Part shown: positions 1 to 9,190 of the stretch, in pieces
Numbering within the stretch: position 1 is the stretch's first letter
Layout of the letters: each line of letters begins with the position of its first letter
Source of the DNA: an uncultured Clostridium sp.
GTDB lineage: Bacteria > Bacillota > Clostridia > Clostridiales > Clostridiaceae
Assembly (NCBI RefSeq): GCF_900769625.1
Contig: NZ_CAAGHK010000089.1
Coordinates: 1 to 57,297, forward strand
DNA: 57,297 nt
Direction of reading: 5' to 3'
Made by a program: the position numbers and the translations under genes
The notes under the pieces: generated by a model
What the model was told of the DNA's origin: nothing
The model's input: the letters and a program-made list of their open reading frames with translations, nothing else
Database searches by the model: none

Positions 1-50
1 TAGAACCAAACACCGTCCTTGTCAAAGAGTTTTATGGTAACTACGATTAG
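1..50 (+). CDS. C-terminal tail of an upstream gene (partial)
   Basis: An open frame enters from the left edge and stops at 48-50. The readable tail is 15 residues ending FYGNYD. It is too short to assign to a family. The only argument for coding is an uninterrupted frame ending close upstream of a gene on the same strand. Confidence 0.3.
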   Translation, partial: EPNTVLVKEFYGNYD

Positions 51-77
51 TTTGTGCAAATTGACGGTATTTGGTTC
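3..77. repeat. Inverted repeat, 15-bp arms with one mismatch
   Basis: The arm at 3-17 (starting GAACCAAACACC) pairs with the arm at 63-77 (ending TTTGGTTC) with one mismatch around a 45-base loop. The left arm lies in the partial upstream frame and the right arm in the queT leader. It is not a classical terminator, because the loop is long and no T-run follows. It may be an mRNA structure or the ends of a small element. Confidence 0.35.
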
Positions 78-223
78 ATTGTATTTTATGGAAATTTAAT
101 TACTTGTAAAGTGGTGATTATAATATTGAAATCTTTCTATTTATAGGTTTAGTTTAGCCAGTATGGTGTTTGAAGACTGTATAATGAAAATTAATAAAGT
201 ATTTGATCTTGGAGGAATTATAC

Positions 224-730
224 ATGGAAAATAACACAATAAAAAGACTTGTGAGAACAGCAGTAATTGCTGCCTTATATGCGGTATTAACACTTGTACT
301 TGCACCAATAAGCTATGGAAGCGTACAGTTCAGAATATCGGAAATAATGGTGCTTTTAGCATTCTTTGATCCATTTTACATAGGAGGGCTGACACTTGGA
401 TGCTTTGTTGCCAATATTCTTGGACCAAACGGAATGGTTGATGCTGTTTTTGGAACAATAGCAACATTTATCAGTGTTTATGCAATATCAATAACAGGAA
501 AATATATTAAAAATGGAAGAATAGCTATTGCAGTTGCATCACTTTGGCCAACAATATTCAATGGTCTTATAATTGGATGGGAACTTAACTACCTATATCA
601 GGTGCCATTAATATTATCTATGTTAGAAGTGGCAGCCGGAGAAATTGTTGTCGTGACAATAGTAGGAGTTCCAGTGATGAATCTTATTAAGAGTAAATAT
701 GGAGCAATGCTGGCAGCTAATCAGTTATAA
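224..730 (+). CDS. queT: QueT-family queuosine precursor transporter
   Basis: Small, very hydrophobic membrane protein of 168 residues with about five membrane segments. It matches the QueT/COG4708 family, the substrate-binding S component thought to import queuosine precursors (preQ0/preQ1-type bases) with an energy-coupling-factor transporter. Family-like stretches are FRISEIMVLLAFF near residue 45 and the glycine-rich GGLTLGCFVANILGPNG segment near residue 60. The ATG at 224 is chosen because GGAGGA at 211-216 lies 7 bases upstream; an in-frame upstream TTG lacks such a site. No ECF ATPase genes are nearby, so it presumably uses shared ones. Members of this family are often under preQ1 riboswitches, but I could not find that aptamer in the leader. 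Confidence 0.85.
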   Translation: MENNTIKRLVRTAVIAALYAVLTLVLAPISYGSVQFRISEIMVLLAFFDPFYIGGLTLGCFVANILGPNGMVDAVFGTIATFISVYAISITGKYIKNGRIAIAVASLWPTIFNGLIIGWELNYLYQVPLILSMLEVAAGEIVVVTIVGVPVMNLIKSKYGAMLAANQL

Positions 731-809
731 AAATAATCACAAGTGAAAATATAGTTTAAAATTATCAGAAAAATGCCATAGAAAATTAATGATAAATAAA
801 ATATCACAA

Positions 810-853
810 AAAAGAGCAGTGCAGAATGTTAATATATCCTGTGCTGCTCTTTT
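810..853. terminator. Bidirectional rho-independent terminator
   Basis: A hairpin with arms AAAAGAGCAG and CTGCTCTTTT has an A-run on its left and a T-run on its right, so it can stop transcription from queT and from the convergent gene at 955-1269. Confidence 0.7.
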
Positions 854-954
854 GAATATGATAAGTTTAGTTATAATCTAATATTAAATTATATTCAAGA
901 ATTTATTGTGAGGATTGCCTAGGTCAAAATTGATGATGCATATGATTATATGAG

Positions 955-1269
955 TTAGTTGGAAGTTTTTAATTTGATTCCTGGAATTACAACATCAACA
1001 GTATTCAATACACCTGAAGCGTCAAAGTTATATGTACAATAGTAATCTCCGTCTTCAATCTTAAGTTTAGTATCACTTTCTCCGCTTATATTTTTCTTGC
1101 TGTCTATTTTTGCTTTGATTTCATCTTTTGTCATTCCTGCTGGATTGAATCCATCAATTGAAATAGTAGTTGGATCACCGCTATTGTTTAATGATAAAAA
1201 TTTGAATCCTACCAATCCAGCAAAAACAAGAATTGAAAAAATAGATTTAATAAGTTTTGATCTGTGCAT
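955..1269 (-). CDS. Small exported or membrane-anchored protein, unknown
   Basis: A 104-residue protein I do not recognise. The N-terminus has basic residues followed by a hydrophobic segment (about residues 9-27), giving a single anchor or uncleaved signal. The remaining 75 residues are polar, with a DGDYYCTYNF stretch and one cysteine, and are predicted outside the membrane. The upstream site is weak (GATAGG region). It stands alone, convergent with queT and sharing its terminator. It could be a small lipoprotein-like or cell-surface protein; no function is assigned. Confidence 0.6.
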   Translation of the reverse strand: MHRSKLIKSIFSILVFAGLVGFKFLSLNNSGDPTTISIDGFNPAGMTKDEIKAKIDSKKNISGESDTKLKIEDGDYYCTYNFDASGVLNTVDVVIPGIKLKTSN

Positions 1270-1625
1270 TTTTATTTACCTATCTTCTTTGTTTGAAAAT
1301 TTAATAATACATTAAAAATTATAATATAAAATGAAACTATTGGTAACTATTTAAAATTTATGTAAAAGCACAGTAATATTAGGGTGGATTTTTAATTATA
1401 GTAATAGCCTTTGGTTATAGTAAAAAATGTAAATTTACTGATAAAGTAATGAGAATCAAAATAATAGAATTTTAATCAATGAAGTAAGATGAATTATATA
1501 ATAATTTGAAGTATAATTTAAGTAAAGAAAAGAAAAATTTATCATTATACTATGATATGCAGGATAGTTGGTTTAATTAATTAGTGATTTATGATAAATA
1601 ATATTAGAGTTATTTGGAGGACAGA
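1270..1625. other. AT-rich intergenic region
   Basis: About 356 bases between divergent genes. It must hold promoters for the small exported protein and the NUDIX gene, but I see no clear -35/-10 pair, RNA gene or coding remnant. Confidence 0.5.
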
Positions 1626-2237
1626 ATGATGAAAAGAAGCAAAATTACAGAATTAAATACCTTAATTCAGACAAAATTTCTAAGCATGTATGAAGCAGTG
1701 TATGAAAACAGAGTTGGAAATAAGAAATCTTGGATGATTTCTACAAGAAAAAGCAAAGAGACACTTGAAGGTAAATTTTTTGAAGATAAGAAAGATGATG
1801 ATGATGCAGTAGTAATTGCAGCACTTCATAAACCCTCAAATAAGCTTGTTCTTGTAAGACAGTTCAGAGTTCCGGTAAATGATTTTGTTTATGAAATGAC
1901 TGCCGGTCTTATTGATGACGGCGAAGATTTTAAAACTTCTGTAAAGAGGGAACTGAAGGAAGAAACAGGACTTGACCTTAAAGAAATCAAAGCAGATAAA
2001 GGGCGTCTTTATCTTTCGCCAGGAATGACTGATGAATGTGTTAATCTTGTTTACTGTACATGTGAAGGAGAACTGAGTATTGAATATATGGAAGATGATG
2101 AATGTATTGAACCAATACTTATTTCTGTAGAAGAGGCTAAAGAAATAATCAGAAGTGATGAAAATATGGATATCAAGTGTTATCTTGTTTTACAGAACTT
2201 CATAATATTTGGAGAAAAACTTTTTGATAATATGTAA
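1626..2237 (+). CDS. NUDIX hydrolase, ADP-ribose pyrophosphatase-like
   Basis: 203-residue NUDIX protein. The complete box (G-x5-E-x7-RE-x2-EE-x-G) is visible around residues 94-116, with REL-KEETGL as its core. The region before it (VVIAALHKP, LVLVRQFRVP, FVYEMTAGLIDDGE) resembles ADP-ribose or nucleotide-sugar pyrophosphatases, which hydrolyse diphosphate bonds using a metal held by the box glutamates. The exact substrate cannot be read from sequence. GGAGG at 1616-1620 supports initiation at the ATG at 1626 or the adjacent one at 1629, not the TTG that overlaps the site. A terminator lies at 2460-2500. Confidence 0.85.
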   Translation: MMKRSKITELNTLIQTKFLSMYEAVYENRVGNKKSWMISTRKSKETLEGKFFEDKKDDDDAVVIAALHKPSNKLVLVRQFRVPVNDFVYEMTAGLIDDGEDFKTSVKRELKEETGLDLKEIKADKGRLYLSPGMTDECVNLVYCTCEGELSIEYMEDDECIEPILISVEEAKEIIRSDENMDIKCYLVLQNFIIFGEKLFDNM

Positions 2238-2705
2238 AGTTCAATAATAAAACTGTACATCTGTATATAGAAAATAAAATTATTTTGGTGCTGCTTTTAA
2301 AATACTGGTTAAATTCAAAAGCAGATGAAAATGATTAATAGAACATAGCTATGTGAAATTTTAAAAATTAAATATAGGTATAATATGAATTAAATATGAA
2401 TTAATGGGTATAATTATAAATGTCTTTTAAACATATATAATATAAATAAAAAAGATAAAAAAGAACCATGAATGAAGTGGATATCATTTATGGTTCTTTA
2501 CCTTCACGTACAATTTTCATGAAATAATAGATGCTAAATATTATCTCATGAAGAATATGCATGATTAAATATATTACTAAATTTTTAATACTAACTAAAA
2601 AATGATTACTACTATATATATATTAGTATGATTACATATAATTATAAGTCTATCAAAATTAATTTAATAGTGCACTTTTATGCTAAATATCTTAAGTGAC
2701 ATTTT
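2238..2705. other. Intergenic region between convergent genes
   Basis: About 470 AT-rich bases. It contains the terminator at 2460-2500 and a weak hairpin at 2291-2324 (CTGCTTTT / AAAAGCAG) with no T-run. I see no RNA gene or coding remnant. Confidence 0.5.
2460..2500. terminator. Rho-independent terminator
   Basis: AAAGAACCAT at 2460-2469 pairs with ATGGTTCTTT at 2490-2499, extended by AATGA/TCATT. A-runs and T-runs flank the stem, so it may serve both the NUDIX gene and the purine permease. Confidence 0.65.
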
Positions 2706-3998
2706 TTAATGCATCATGCCAGTTATTATGAAATATAACAGGAAGATAACAGCTGTCACATACATAGGAATTGAAATTTCTTTATGCTTCTTAGTGCATA
2801 TTTTGCAGATAGGATATAAGATAAATCCTAACGCGATACCATCAATAATGCTGTAAGTAAGCGGTATTGCAATAATAGTCACGAAGCAAGGAAAGAAATC
2901 ACTTAAGTCATCAAATTTCATGTTTTTTAAATTCTGAGACATAAGACATCCAAGTATAATCAGTATTGGAGCAATTGCTATATCAGGAATTATGCTTATA
3001 AAGGGAATGAAAAATAATGATGCTAAAAATAATATTCCGCATATTACAGATGTAAGTCCTGTACGTCCGCCATCAGTCATTCCTGCATTACCTTCAACGG
3101 TAGAAACAGGGGGGCTGCATCCAAGAAGAGCACATCCAATAGTTGCAAAAGAAACAGCAGCTAATGATTTTGATGCCTTTTCAGGTGCTTCAAGCAGTAC
3201 GTGCGTCTGTGCATAAAGAATTCCGATATTTTCAAAAATAAGTATCAGTGTTAATGAAAATGTTCCAATCCAGAAATTGATTGTTCCCATAGCACTAAAG
3301 CTCATGTTAAAGAAAATTTTCTTATAACCATTAAAGTCTGGCAGTGTAAAGCTTAAACCGCTTACATCTACAAGTCCAAATACTACAGCAAGCACTGTAC
3401 CAAGAATTATCGATATTAAGAAACTTCCTCGTACATTTTTTAAGAACAGCACAAGAGTTATGATCATTATTAATATGAAAAGTAAAACCTCCGGGCTGTT
3501 GATCTTACCGATTGTAACAAGAGTAGAACCATCTGCAACTACAAGTCCTGATTTCTGAAGACCAAGAAATGCAATGAAAAGTCCGATTCCAACAGTTATT
3601 GCTTCTTTCAGTGTAACTGGAATTGTTTCCATCAGTAATTTTGAAAGAGGTGTCAATGCTACAATTGTGAAGAGTATACCAGCAACTAATATTGCTGCTA
3701 ATGCTTCATAAAATGTAAGACCTAAAGTGTTAACTATAGTGTAAGTTACAAGAGCATTTATTCCCATTCCGGGCATTATTATTAAAGGGGCGTTGCTTAC
3801 AAAGGCAGCTATCATGCATCCTGTAAATGATGCAAAAACTGTCGATATTATCAGCGGTTCAAGTGCAATATGAGCATCACTTAGTATGCTGGCATTTACA
3901 ACTATAATGTAAATTGCTGCAAAAAATGATGTTAATGCTGCAAATGCTTCTCCTTTAAAAGTAACGTTGTGCTCTTTAAGTTTAAAAAAATTATTCAT
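2706..3998 (-). CDS. AzgA-type (NCS2) guanine/hypoxanthine permease
   Basis: 430-residue polytopic membrane protein of the nucleobase:cation symporter family (AzgA branch of NCS2), importing guanine, hypoxanthine or adenine with protons. Family landmarks are the N-terminal FFKLKEHNV start, a conserved MPGMGINALVTYT segment, LKEAITVGIGLFIAFLGLQ, and the SPPVSTVEGNAGMTDGGRTG loop near the third quarter of the chain, all typical of AzgA. The ATG at 3998 is chosen because a good promoter sits at 4057-4085; the frame stays open to 4145, which lies upstream of that promoter. A GTG at 4010 is an alternative. Purine permeases are often under purine riboswitches, but the leader here is only about 50 bases and shows none. 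Confidence 0.88.
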   Translation of the reverse strand: MNNFFKLKEHNVTFKGEAFAALTSFFAAIYIIVVNASILSDAHIALEPLIISTVFASFTGCMIAAFVSNAPLIIMPGMGINALVTYTIVNTLGLTFYEALAAILVAGILFTIVALTPLSKLLMETIPVTLKEAITVGIGLFIAFLGLQKSGLVVADGSTLVTIGKINSPEVLLFILIMIITLVLFLKNVRGSFLISIILGTVLAVVFGLVDVSGLSFTLPDFNGYKKIFFNMSFSAMGTINFWIGTFSLTLILIFENIGILYAQTHVLLEAPEKASKSLAAVSFATIGCALLGCSPPVSTVEGNAGMTDGGRTGLTSVICGILFLASLFFIPFISIIPDIAIAPILIILGCLMSQNLKNMKFDDLSDFFPCFVTIIAIPLTYSIIDGIALGFILYPICKICTKKHKEISIPMYVTAVIFLLYFIITGMMH

Positions 3999-4056
3999 CC
4001 TTTCGTCCACACTTTCAATTTTCCCTCGCCCTCCCACGCAGTATAAGCGCAGACTT

Positions 4057-4085
4057 ATTATATCATCATATCCAAAAGTAGACAA
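4057..4085 (-). promoter_or_regulatory. Sigma-A promoter of the purine permease
   Basis: On the minus strand TTGTCT (4080-4085), a 17-base spacer and TATAAT (4057-4062) form a near-consensus promoter. Transcription would start near 4050, which excludes the longer permease frame reaching 4145. Confidence 0.7.
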
Positions 4086-4279
4086 TATGCAAAATGAGAA
4101 GATATCCAAAAAATATTGTCTAATAACTTGTATGTTTTTAGACAAGTTGTGAATGAAAGCAGAATTTTTGAGAATATTGTCTTTAAAAATGATGAAACTA
4201 AAATATCAATTATTATGAAATGAAATTGTAAGTAATAATACAAATTCAATATATAAAAGAGTAGGTAAAAATACTTATA

Positions 4280-4308
4280 TTGGAATTAATAACGGTAAAT
4301 GGTATAAT
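4280..4308 (+). promoter_or_regulatory. Sigma-A promoter of the DUF815 ATPase
   Basis: TTGGAA (4280-4285), a 17-base spacer and a perfect TATAAT (4303-4308) precede the ATPase gene. This leaves a leader of about 100 bases in which I see nothing else. Confidence 0.65.
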
Positions 4309-4416
4309 TATAATGTTAATTACTAGAATGATTTATAATGACAGTTATATCTGTTATTGCGCATTATAAATTTGATATAGAAATTATAAAATTAATAAAA
4401 CTGGGGGGCGTTTAAA

Positions 4417-5739
4417 TTGCATACAGATTTTGAAAAGATAAAAAGAGGAAGCTTAATGATAAATTCATTATGCATTTATACAAATTTAAAGAATGATGAT
4501 GTATTGAAAAAATACAAGGATCTTCTTGAATATCTTAATAATGAGAAGGTTGAACTTGACAAGGCCGTACATTATTATAATAATTTTATATTTGAACTGC
4601 TTAACAAATCAAAAGGAAGTTCACTAAAAAAATACATAATAGACAAGATATTTTTAGATAATAATTCATTTACAAGAATGATTGATACTAATGATTTTAG
4701 CAATGAGTACATAATAAAACAGGTAAAATATGAATTAAAGGTATTGGAATACATATGCAGCATTAATTCAACAGATTTAAAGGAAATAATGCTTTATAAG
4801 ACTAAGGCCATAGATTTTGAAGATGAACTTATAAGAAATCTTATTGATTTTGAAGTTGATACTAATAAAGAGTATGATTCATATAAGGCCATAGATAAAC
4901 TCAAACTCAGCATTTTGAATTGTGATGGATGGGGAAAATCACTAAACAACATTATTGAATTTTATAAGCAGTATGGTACAGGCATATTTGGTGAATATAG
5001 AGCATTTGTATGGGAAAATGAAGATGGAGAATGTTATTTAAGAGGTGTTGAAGCACCAGATCCAGTAAAACTTAGTGATCTTGTAGGTTATGAAGACCAG
5101 AAGAAAAAGATTATTGAAAATACTGAGCAGTTCCTTAATGGATATAATGCAAACAATCTTCTTTTATATGGACAGAGGGGTACAGGAAAGTCTTCGACTG
5201 TAAAAGCAATAATCAATGAATTTTATGCTGATGGATTGAGGCTTATTGAAGTAGATAAGGAAAAGCTTGTTGATTTCACAAAGATAATACGAATATTAAA
5301 AAATAAAAATCTTAAGTTTATAATCTTTGTTGATGATCTTGTATTTGAAGATGGAGAGGCAAGCTATTCTGCGCTTAAAACAATACTTGAAGGCGGAGTT
5401 GAAAACAGATCAAACAATATACTTATTTATGCAACAACTAACAGAAAGCATCTTGTAAAGGAAACATTCAGTGAAAGAGGAAACGAAATACATTCAATTG
5501 ATAGCATAGAGGAAAAACTTTCTTTATCAGATAGATTTGGTATCACAGTATCATTTTATTCACCAGATCAGAAAGAGTATCTGGCAATTATTGATGGAAT
5601 TGCAGAAGCAAGAAAGATAGATGTGGAAAAGGAATATCTTCATGCAGAAGCATTAAAGTGGGTAAGATATCAGAATTCAAGATCACCAAGAACAGCCAAA
5701 CAATTTATGAACTGGTTTGAAGGAAATCTGAAAAAATAA
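4417..5739 (+). CDS. DUF815-type AAA ATPase
   Basis: 440-residue protein of the DUF815 family of AAA-type ATPases, whose cellular role is not established. The N-terminal ~200 residues are helical. The ATPase part starts with the family signature LVGYEDQKKKIIENTEQFLNG, then Walker A GQRGTGKSS near residue 253, Walker B IIFVDDL near residue 308, and a sensor-like ATTNR near residue 342. The C-terminus has the usual SPRTAKQF helix. Two starts are possible: TTG at 4417 behind a GGGGGG stretch, or ATG at 4456 behind AGAGGA, both well spaced; I keep the longer form. It is monocistronic behind the promoter at 4280-4308. Confidence 0.82.
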   Translation: MHTDFEKIKRGSLMINSLCIYTNLKNDDVLKKYKDLLEYLNNEKVELDKAVHYYNNFIFELLNKSKGSSLKKYIIDKIFLDNNSFTRMIDTNDFSNEYIIKQVKYELKVLEYICSINSTDLKEIMLYKTKAIDFEDELIRNLIDFEVDTNKEYDSYKAIDKLKLSILNCDGWGKSLNNIIEFYKQYGTGIFGEYRAFVWENEDGECYLRGVEAPDPVKLSDLVGYEDQKKKIIENTEQFLNGYNANNLLLYGQRGTGKSSTVKAIINEFYADGLRLIEVDKEKLVDFTKIIRILKNKNLKFIIFVDDLVFEDGEASYSALKTILEGGVENRSNNILIYATTNRKHLVKETFSERGNEIHSIDSIEEKLSLSDRFGITVSFYSPDQKEYLAIIDGIAEARKIDVEKEYLHAEALKWVRYQNSRSPRTAKQFMNWFEGNLKK

Positions 5740-5868
5740 TGTAAAATATATCATCTATGAATTATGACATATTTATGATAAAATAGTGAATTGTATTAAG
5801 AATATGATAAAAAATAGAAATATTATTTACATAAAACTAATTAAACACAAGATAAAAGGGGAAAACTC

Positions 5869-7173
5869 GTGAAAAGAAAAGCAATTAAGAATATGATATT
5901 ATTAATTCTGACAAGCAGTACTATTTTTAGTATGAACATGGAGAGTGTACAGGCTGTTTGGAAACAGGATTCACAGAACAAGTGGAGCTGGATTGAAAAT
6001 GGAGTTAAAGCAACAGGCTGGAAGCTGATAAATGGCAGATGGTATTATTTTTTCAGCAATGGAAATATGACAACAGGGTGGCTGAAAGATGGCAGCAGAT
6101 GGTATTATCTTTCTGAAAGCGGGGCAATGGTTACCGGCTGGATCAAGGATTCTGATGGCAGATGGTATCACTTGAGTTCAAGCGGAGCTATGAATACAGG
6201 GTGGCTTAAGGACAGCAATGGCAAGTGGTATTATTTAAGCCAGAGTGGTGCAATGATGACTGGGTGGCTTGAAGTTGATGGTAAAAAATATTATCTTGAA
6301 ACGAGCGGAGAAATGGTTACAGGAAAAATCAGCATTGAAGGAAAAGAATGTAGTTTTGCTGACAGTGGTGAACTTATTACAACAGATTCATCAATAAATT
6401 TACCGGCACTGGATAAGGAAGAAACAACACCTGATAAAGATGAGAACAGTACTCCTGAGGAAAAGATGACAGGATATGTGGTGACTGAAAGCAGTCCTTT
6501 GAATATGAGAAAAGATGCTTCGGCAGGTTCTTCAATAGTTACATCAATTCCTAAAAATAGTGAGATAACTGTAATTGGAAAAGAAATTAATGGATTTTAT
6601 AAAATAGAATACAATAATAAGACAGGCTATGCAAGCAGTGCATGGATAAGTTTTACTAAACCGGTTATAATACTTCCATCAGGTTCAGGAGAAAATACTA
6701 ATGTTACTCTGGGGCCGATAAGAACAACAGGTCCTGAATCTGGCAATAAATATTATTATTCTGATGATAATATATTTTATAAAGTAAAGTTAAGTCCTCC
6801 ATTTAACAATAGTAGTGGAAAACCTATTATAGGCAACTGTACATGGTATGCTTACGGAAGGATATGGGAAATGACAGGGCACATACCGTATGATGCAGGT
6901 TTCATAAACAATGCCTATGAATGGTGGGATGCGAATATAAGAACAGGAAAGTACAAGTATGGACAGACACCAAAAAGAGGAGCTCTTGCGGTATGGAAAT
7001 CATCACTGCCAAACTCTGGCGGAAGTGGACATGTGGCTGTGATTGAAAAGATAGAAAATAATAAAATTTATATATCGGAATCATCATGGCATGGTTCATA
7101 TTATAATTATAGAGAGATTTATAATACAAATCATCTATATGGGTATATTTATATTGATGAGCCAAACTTTTAA
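5869..7173 (+). CDS. Secreted CHAP-domain cell wall hydrolase with wall-binding repeats
   Basis: 434-residue exported protein, starting at a GTG behind AAGGGG. Residues 1-29 are a signal peptide ending around VQA. Residues 31-172 hold about six tandem choline/cell-wall-binding repeats (GW...WYYL...SGAM.TGW pattern). Residues 199-263 resemble a bacterial SH3 domain (LNMRKDASAGSS). Residues 320-434 are a CHAP amidase/endopeptidase domain with catalytic Cys324 in GNCTWYA and His388 in SGHVAV. It should cleave peptidoglycan peptides or amide bonds in the wall. The repeats resemble those of the GH25 enzyme at 17477-18946. It could be housekeeping or mother-cell lytic; no sporulation promoter is evident. 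Confidence 0.88.
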   Translation: MKRKAIKNMILLILTSSTIFSMNMESVQAVWKQDSQNKWSWIENGVKATGWKLINGRWYYFFSNGNMTTGWLKDGSRWYYLSESGAMVTGWIKDSDGRWYHLSSSGAMNTGWLKDSNGKWYYLSQSGAMMTGWLEVDGKKYYLETSGEMVTGKISIEGKECSFADSGELITTDSSINLPALDKEETTPDKDENSTPEEKMTGYVVTESSPLNMRKDASAGSSIVTSIPKNSEITVIGKEINGFYKIEYNNKTGYASSAWISFTKPVIILPSGSGENTNVTLGPIRTTGPESGNKYYYSDDNIFYKVKLSPPFNNSSGKPIIGNCTWYAYGRIWEMTGHIPYDAGFINNAYEWWDANIRTGKYKYGQTPKRGALAVWKSSLPNSGGSGHVAVIEKIENNKIYISESSWHGSYYNYREIYNTNHLYGYIYIDEPNF

Positions 7174-7204
7174 TTAGTTGAAAATTTAAAGTTAAGGGTT
7201 GAGT

Positions 7205-7508
7205 ATGAAATCTATATCAGTATTTAAAAAAATAGTCAGAAATAATAAGCTATTGTCAGCAGGTAAATGTAAAATAGCGAGAGTGTTCTGTAATAGCAGA
7301 CTGTCTGTTTGGAAATGAGTATCATATTTTCTTTAAAAGTATTTCTGATTTTGAAAAAGTACTTCTTCTTAAGCATATGCAAGACTTTGATTTATGGGAC
7401 AGCTGTCATAAAGAATGGCAGGAACAGTTTAAAAATTATTTATGCAGTCTTACTAGTGAAGAATATGATTCAATATTGAAAAGTACAGAAAAAATAAGGA
7501 TAATTTAA
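7205..7508 (+). pseudogene. Decayed small gene (frameshifted)
   Basis: An ATG frame opens at 7205 and reaches a TGA near 7318. A second frame, without a start, runs from about 7277 to a TAA at 7506-7508 and reads like a protein (CLFGNEYHIFFKSISDFEKV...). The two look like parts of one gene of about 100 codons separated by a frameshift. I do not recognise the family. Calling it a pseudogene is inference. Confidence 0.4.
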
Positions 7509-7529
7509 AATTAGATATATAGATATAAG

Positions 7530-7563
7530 AAACAGACATAAGTAAACATTACAGTCTGTTTTT
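7530..7563. terminator. Rho-independent terminator
   Basis: AAACAGAC (7530-7537) pairs with GTCTGTTT (7554-7561), with an A-run and a T-run outside. It serves the convergent units and overlaps the last codons of the minus-strand gene. Confidence 0.6.
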
Positions 7564-7851
7564 AAGATAATTTTTATGGATGCTATCAAAGAAGAACTTA
7601 GTGATTTCTTCATTGATATTTTTTTCTTTAGCTTTTATATATGGTTTAATATTTATTATCATAGCTTGCTTTTCTGAATCATAGTTATTTGATGACTCCA
7701 TATCAGATTGGTCAGCAAAAGCTTTTGTGATGGAAGAAGTTTCAGATTCATTCTCTGGTGCAATATCAGTATAATTATGTCTAATTACATGTTTATCAAC
7801 AGTAAAAGATTCTCTCATATTAGATTTATATTTAATATACATATATTTCAT
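7549..7851 (-). CDS. Small hypothetical protein
   Basis: 100-residue hydrophilic, charged protein with no recognisable domain, signal or membrane segment. The ATG ending at 7851 is preceded at 7 bases by GGAGG, a convincing start and the main reason to believe it is expressed; a TTG two codons upstream is less well placed. Both neighbours look like decayed genes, so this may be a young or degenerating locus. No function is proposed. Confidence 0.5.
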   Translation of the reverse strand: MKYMYIKYKSNMRESFTVDKHVIRHNYTDIAPENESETSSITKAFADQSDMESSNNYDSEKQAMIINIKPYIKAKEKNINEEITKFFFDSIHKNYLKNRL

Positions 7852-7963
7852 AAACAAGCCTCCAGATTACTAAAATTAATACTTTCAGAAGATTATATTT
7901 ATATATATGAAAACATTATGTAAATAATACCTGTAAACAAAAATATGTAAATATTGTTGCTCT

Positions 7964-8355
7964 AGATATGCTGGTTATCAGGAAATTTCCGATTATACTA
8001 TTTGATGTGCATATGGATAGAAGGAAGAACTACAGGCAATGTCTGACCATGATTATCACATAATTGCCTGTTATGAAGGTGAAAGCACAGACTATAACAT
8101 AATTTATAATGTATCTGCAAAGCTTGCTTATGGTTTTGCAGATGATGGTTTTGAAGGAATGGTAAATGGCATAGAATATGTTTGAAGATATATTATTATG
8201 AATATAGTGAAAAGCATGTACTCGAAGCCGGGCATACTCTTCATATAGGGAATGATGTTTACCTGAGATTAAGATATGTCTATGAAATGGCTGATGACCT
8301 TAAGGGCAAGTGTACTTATTACATCAGATTAAATCAATCAATAAATAATAAATAA
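7964..8355 (+). pseudogene. Decayed gene with several frameshifts
   Basis: Protein-like stretches appear in shifted frames one after another: RYAGYQEISDYT (7964-8000), then MSDHDYHIIACYEGES from 8040 to a TGA near 8185, then LKIYYYEYSEKHVLEAGHTL to the TAA at 8353-8355. The last two overlap by the stop codon, as expected of one frameshift. Together they would make about 120 residues of an unrecognised family. Confidence 0.45.
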
Positions 8356-8364
8356 TAACGCAAT

Positions 8365-8407
8365 AAAGAAAAAACAGCTGGAGTTAAACACTAGCTGTTT
8401 TTTCTTT
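8365..8407. terminator. Bidirectional terminator
   Basis: AAAGAAAAAACAGCT (8365-8379) pairs perfectly with AGCTGTTTTTTCTTT (8393-8407). It includes the last codons of the HAD phosphatase gene. Confidence 0.7.
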
Positions 8408-9190
8408 TAGCACATATTCGTTAATAGCCTGGATTACACCAGCTTCTTTATTACTTTTAGCTATAAAATTACCATACTTTTTCATGTCTTCGTTAGCATT
8501 TTCCATGACAAAACTGTAGTGACCTTCTTTAAGCATTTCGATATCATTGTAGAAATCACCAAAAACCATAGTTTCATCATAAGAAATATTGTATGTTTTC
8601 TGGATTTCCTTAAGGGCAGCTCCTTTATTAACATTTTTCCCGTTTATATCCACCCATAAAGCTCCTGAAACAACAACTTTATTTTTTTCACCAAAAAGGG
8701 GATTTAATATTTTATATGAATTTTCGGCAGAAATACTGAGATCACATACTGCAATTTTAAAAATATTATCATCTACAGAATAAAGATCATCAACTATATG
8801 CTTCTGAATATAGTATTTATCTATTTCGTTTAAGAATTCCTGTGAACATGGCATATGATAGGCACCATTGATTCCACACAATATTACCACTACATTTTCT
8901 ATATCATCACATGCTTTTATAACGGCATGCACAACATTTCTGCCGAGGCCATTTATAACAGGATCTTTATCATTTAATACTACATATGAACCGTTGTCAC
9001 AGATGTACTCAAGATAATCACTTTCTGGCTGGAAGTTTTTATATAAGGTAGGATAAGGTCTTCCGCTGGCAGCGACAAATTTAATATTTCTTTTCTTTAG
9101 TTTTTCAAGAGTTTCAAAAAAACCTTTAGGAAGCATGCTGTTTTCATCAAGAAGAGTTCCATCCATGTCTGTTGCAATTAATTTTATCAT
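8384..9190 (-). CDS. Cof-type HAD-IIB sugar-phosphate phosphatase
   Basis: 268-residue haloacid dehalogenase-superfamily hydrolase of the Cof/YbiV type (class IIB cap). Motif I is DMDGTLLD at residues 8-15, where the first Asp forms the phospho-enzyme. Motif II lies near SGRP (residue ~42), and motif IV is FGDFYNDIEML around residue 210, followed by the family-typical KYGNFIAKSNKEAGV end. Such enzymes dephosphorylate sugar phosphates or flavin/pyridoxal phosphates; the substrate cannot be told. AGAGGTGA sits just upstream. It is monocistronic and convergent with the decayed genes to its left. Confidence 0.85.
   Translation of the reverse strand: MIKLIATDMDGTLLDENSMLPKGFFETLEKLKKRNIKFVAASGRPYPTLYKNFQPESDYLEYICDNGSYVVLNDKDPVINGLGRNVVHAVIKACDDIENVVVILCGINGAYHMPCSQEFLNEIDKYYIQKHIVDDLYSVDDNIFKIAVCDLSISAENSYKILNPLFGEKNKVVVSGALWVDINGKNVNKGAALKEIQKTYNISYDETMVFGDFYNDIEMLKEGHYSFVMENANEDMKKYGNFIAKSNKEAGVIQAINEYVLKEKTASV

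Noticed and set aside
51..223. preQ1 riboswitch before queT
   Set aside because: I looked for the class I and class II motifs and found no matching stem, loop or A-rich tail.
3999..4056. Purine riboswitch for the AzgA permease
   Set aside because: The transcribed leader is only about 50 bases, too short for the three-way junction aptamer, and its conserved loops are absent.
3999..4145. N-terminal extension of the purine permease to 4145
   Set aside because: A near-consensus promoter at 4057-4085 lies inside this stretch, and the family's N-terminus is reached only at the ATG at 3998.
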